From: Massilia sp. YIM B02763
Lineage (GTDB): Bacteria; Pseudomonadota; Gammaproteobacteria; Burkholderiales; Burkholderiaceae_D
Length of the DNA: 64,000 nucleotides
Reading direction: 5' to 3'
Assembly: GCF_030412015.1 (NCBI RefSeq)
Contig: NZ_JASNRD010000003.1
Coordinates: 1 to 64,000 of the forward strand
A program made the translations under genes and the position numbers. Positions 62,943 to 64,000 of this stretch are shown piece by piece (the first letter of the stretch is position 1; each line of letters begins with the position of its first letter). Below the pieces are notes generated by a model. That model had not been told where the DNA came from. It saw only the letters and a list, made by a program, of their open reading frames with translations, and searched no databases.

Positions 62943-62970
62943 TTGAAACTCGCGTGCCGTCGTCTATAGT
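62943..62970 (+). promoter_or_regulatory. Sigma-70 promoter of the sRNA candidate
   Basis: TTGAAA (62943-62948) and TATAGT (62965-62970) with a 16-bp spacer, a strong match in a region without a coding gene. Confidence 0.7.
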
Positions 62971-62976
62971 TGGTGT

Positions 62977-63122
62977 GTGATCGGCGCGAAGACGGCAGGA
63001 ATCCGGTTCATGCCATGTCGAGACGGTTGCAGACCCGCATGCGTGCGGTTTAGAGAGAACGCCATTCCTCGAGCTGGTATCCCCCCGTGGGACGGAAACG
63101 ACGGCGCAAGCCGTCGTTTTCA
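62977..63122 (+). ncRNA. Candidate small RNA of about 145 nt
   Basis: The segment runs from a good sigma-70 promoter to a rho-independent terminator. It contains several self-complementary blocks: GGCA-G-GAA...TTC-A-TGCC (about 63013-63033) and CCGCA-TGCG-TGCGG (about 63047-63060). I could not match it to 6S, 4.5S, tmRNA, RNase P or a known riboswitch. An ORF runs through it but also reads through the terminator, so a coding role is unlikely. Target and function unknown. Confidence 0.55.
63096..63122 (+). terminator. Terminator of the sRNA candidate
   Basis: A 10-bp stem AAACGACGGC / GCCGTCGTTT with a GCAA tetraloop, then TCATTT. Confidence 0.85.
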
Positions 63123-63138
63123 TTTGTACGCGGCAAGT

Positions 63139-63456
63139 TCAGCGCGGGTAGGGGCAGACGAGGGTCGGATCGCCGCCCTCGTGCAGCGGACAGAGGCGCA
63201 TTTCCGGCAGTGCCTGGTGAAAGCCGCCGTCCTCGAACCACGATTGGAGCGCGCGCTGCGCATGGTCGAACCAGGCAGCGCGCAAGGGCTTGTTTTCGGC
63301 AGCGAATACATGAGGAATGTCGCCGCCGCGGGTCCAGCGCGCCAGCGCCAGGCGGGTGGGGAAGAGCGCGGCGTGTTCCTGGGCCACTTGCGCATTGCGG
63401 CTTGTGGCCGCCGGCGCAAGAGGGATGTTGCGGTGTTGTTTTTTTTCGATCTGCAC
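63139..63456 (-). CDS. Small hypothetical protein
   Basis: A 105-residue protein I do not recognise, starting at GTG 63456 with GAGG six bases upstream. It has strong GC at third codon positions and ends 'EMRLCPLHEGGDPTLVCPYPR', with two Cys that could form a metal or disulfide pair. It also has 'WTRGGDIPHVFAAENKPL' and no signal peptide or membrane helix. The reading frame stays open far upstream to 63792, but that part overlaps rsuA and is poor coding sequence. It is antisense to nothing and lies between the sRNA candidate and rsuA. Confidence 0.5.
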   Translation of the reverse strand: MQIEKKQHRNIPLAPAATSRNAQVAQEHAALFPTRLALARWTRGGDIPHVFAAENKPLRAAWFDHAQRALQSWFEDGGFHQALPEMRLCPLHEGGDPTLVCPYPR

Positions 63457-63490
63457 GTTGGCCTCGTTTCGGTTGGTAATCGTCGGCGTC

Positions 63491-63522
63491 AGTCCTACAG
63501 AGTCTAGGTTGGTAGTCCTACA
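63491..63522. repeat. Two 9-bp direct repeats upstream of the small ORF
   Basis: AGTCCTACA occurs at 63491-63499 and 63514-63522, 23 bp apart (about two helical turns), in the divergent region between the 105-residue ORF and rsuA. A possible regulator-binding pair. Confidence 0.45.
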
Positions 63523-63697
63523 CTCAATACATGTAGGTCGATTCCTAACGCGGGATTCAGTGTAGCAATGGCTTTTTAGTGTCTCTTGAGGTGTGTCAAA
63601 CGAGTTCTTGCTCAGAGTTGAAACGCCGTATTTTAGAAATTTCGTAAATACTGCACGGAATTTTGCCGGGTGTGAGCCATCTGTTACAGTGGCGCCT

Positions 63698-64000
63698 ATG
63701 AGCAAACTTTCCCTTGACCGCGTGCTGCAATCGCAGGGCTTTGGCACGCGCAAGTACTGCCGTGCCTTGATCGAAGACGGCGATGTCGCCATCGGCGGCG
63801 ACGTCCAGACGAGCTACAAGACCCTGGTGGAGACCGACGGACTGGTCCTGACCGTCTTCGACGAAGAGTGGGTCTACCGCGAACACGTCTATCTCGCCTT
63901 GTACAAACCGGCGAACTTCGAGTGCTCGCGCAAGCCGAGCCACCATCCGGGTGTCCTGACCCTGTTGCCGGAACAATTTACGTGGCGCGAAGTCCAGCCC
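63698..64000 (+). CDS. rsuA: 16S rRNA pseudouridine(516) synthase RsuA (5' part)
   Basis: Runs off the window end; 101 codons are visible. The product would make pseudouridine 516 in 16S rRNA. The N-terminal S4-like domain 'LDRVLQSQGFGTRKYCRALIEDGDVAIGG' is followed by 'EHVYLALYKPANFECSRKPSHHPGVLTLLP', the RsuA form of the RluB/E/F family motif. The catalytic Asp motif (GRLDxxTxGL) lies beyond the edge. ATG 63698 has no strong Shine-Dalgarno. Confidence 0.9.
   Translation, partial: MSKLSLDRVLQSQGFGTRKYCRALIEDGDVAIGGDVQTSYKTLVETDGLVLTVFDEEWVYREHVYLALYKPANFECSRKPSHHPGVLTLLPEQFTWREVQP

Noticed and set aside
62977..63507. A 176-codon ORF running through the sRNA candidate
   Set aside because: It reads through a strong terminator and then lies antisense to a better ORF; no Shine-Dalgarno or domain.

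Overview
The window looks like a chromosomal segment of a high-GC betaproteobacterium of the Oxalobacteraceae (Massilia/Telluria/Janthinobacterium type). This is inferred from gene content and order: ribF-ileS-lspA-coaBC, dut, a prkA-yeaH-spoVR operon, a tonB-exbB-exbD-exbD-TPR operon, moaA and a mobA-moeA fusion near rne, then rluC-gph-Rieske-sppA. No rRNA, tRNA or CRISPR array was recognised.

Layout. 0-3.6 kb: an AlkA-type glycosylase, an EamA permease, a degenerate M48-like PDZ lipoprotein and dut, all minus strand. 3.6-27.5 kb: a Wzx/Wzy-type exopolysaccharide (EPS) region. A minus-strand run goes from an undecaprenyl-phosphate sugar transferase (21.2 kb) through a dimethylformamidase-like/ricin secreted protein, a Wza-type exporter, an EpsF/Wzc-type chain-length protein, an EpsG-type kinase, three family-2 glycosyltransferases, Wzx and Wzy to a secreted protein of unknown family (5.5 kb). 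Divergent plus-strand genes add a WecG-type glycosyltransferase fused to a STAS domain, a GT4 and a membrane GT2. Two further exported lipoproteins (3.9 and 24.6 kb) share a cysteine-rich repeat. 27.5-33.4 kb: coaBC, lspA, ileS, ribF. The EPS region lies between coaBC and dut, which I recall as neighbours in related genomes, so it looks like an insertion into a housekeeping block.

33.6-37.5 kb: the Ton energy-transduction operon with two ExbD genes and a TPR protein, with strong hairpins between cistrons. 38-43 kb: the stress-associated PrkA/YeaH/SpoVR operon, interrupted by a 117-bp palindromic element. 43.6-49.2 kb: adenine/adenosine deaminase, a YbbP-like permease, truncated haemoglobin and RmuC. 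49.15-49.85 kb: a RAYT (REP-associated tyrosine transposase) locus bracketed by inverted REPs that supply the stop codons of both neighbouring genes. 49.8-55.6 kb: molybdopterin genes, a patatin, an Rrf2 regulator with an operator-like palindrome over its start, and a dithiol-type flavoprotein. 55.6-64 kb: rne with a long leader, rluC, a HAD phosphatase, a Rieske protein, an S49 peptidase, a probable small RNA, a small hypothetical gene and the 5' part of rsuA.

The most unusual pattern is a set of four unrelated short tandem repeats (11-14 bp units). Each begins at or just after the stop codon of a gene (the EamA permease, lspA, moaA, coaBC); three of them fill the gap up to the next gene's start signals. 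Other leads are the GT-STAS fusion, the EPS-linked secreted proteins, the RAYT/REP arrangement and the sRNA candidate at 63.0 kb.
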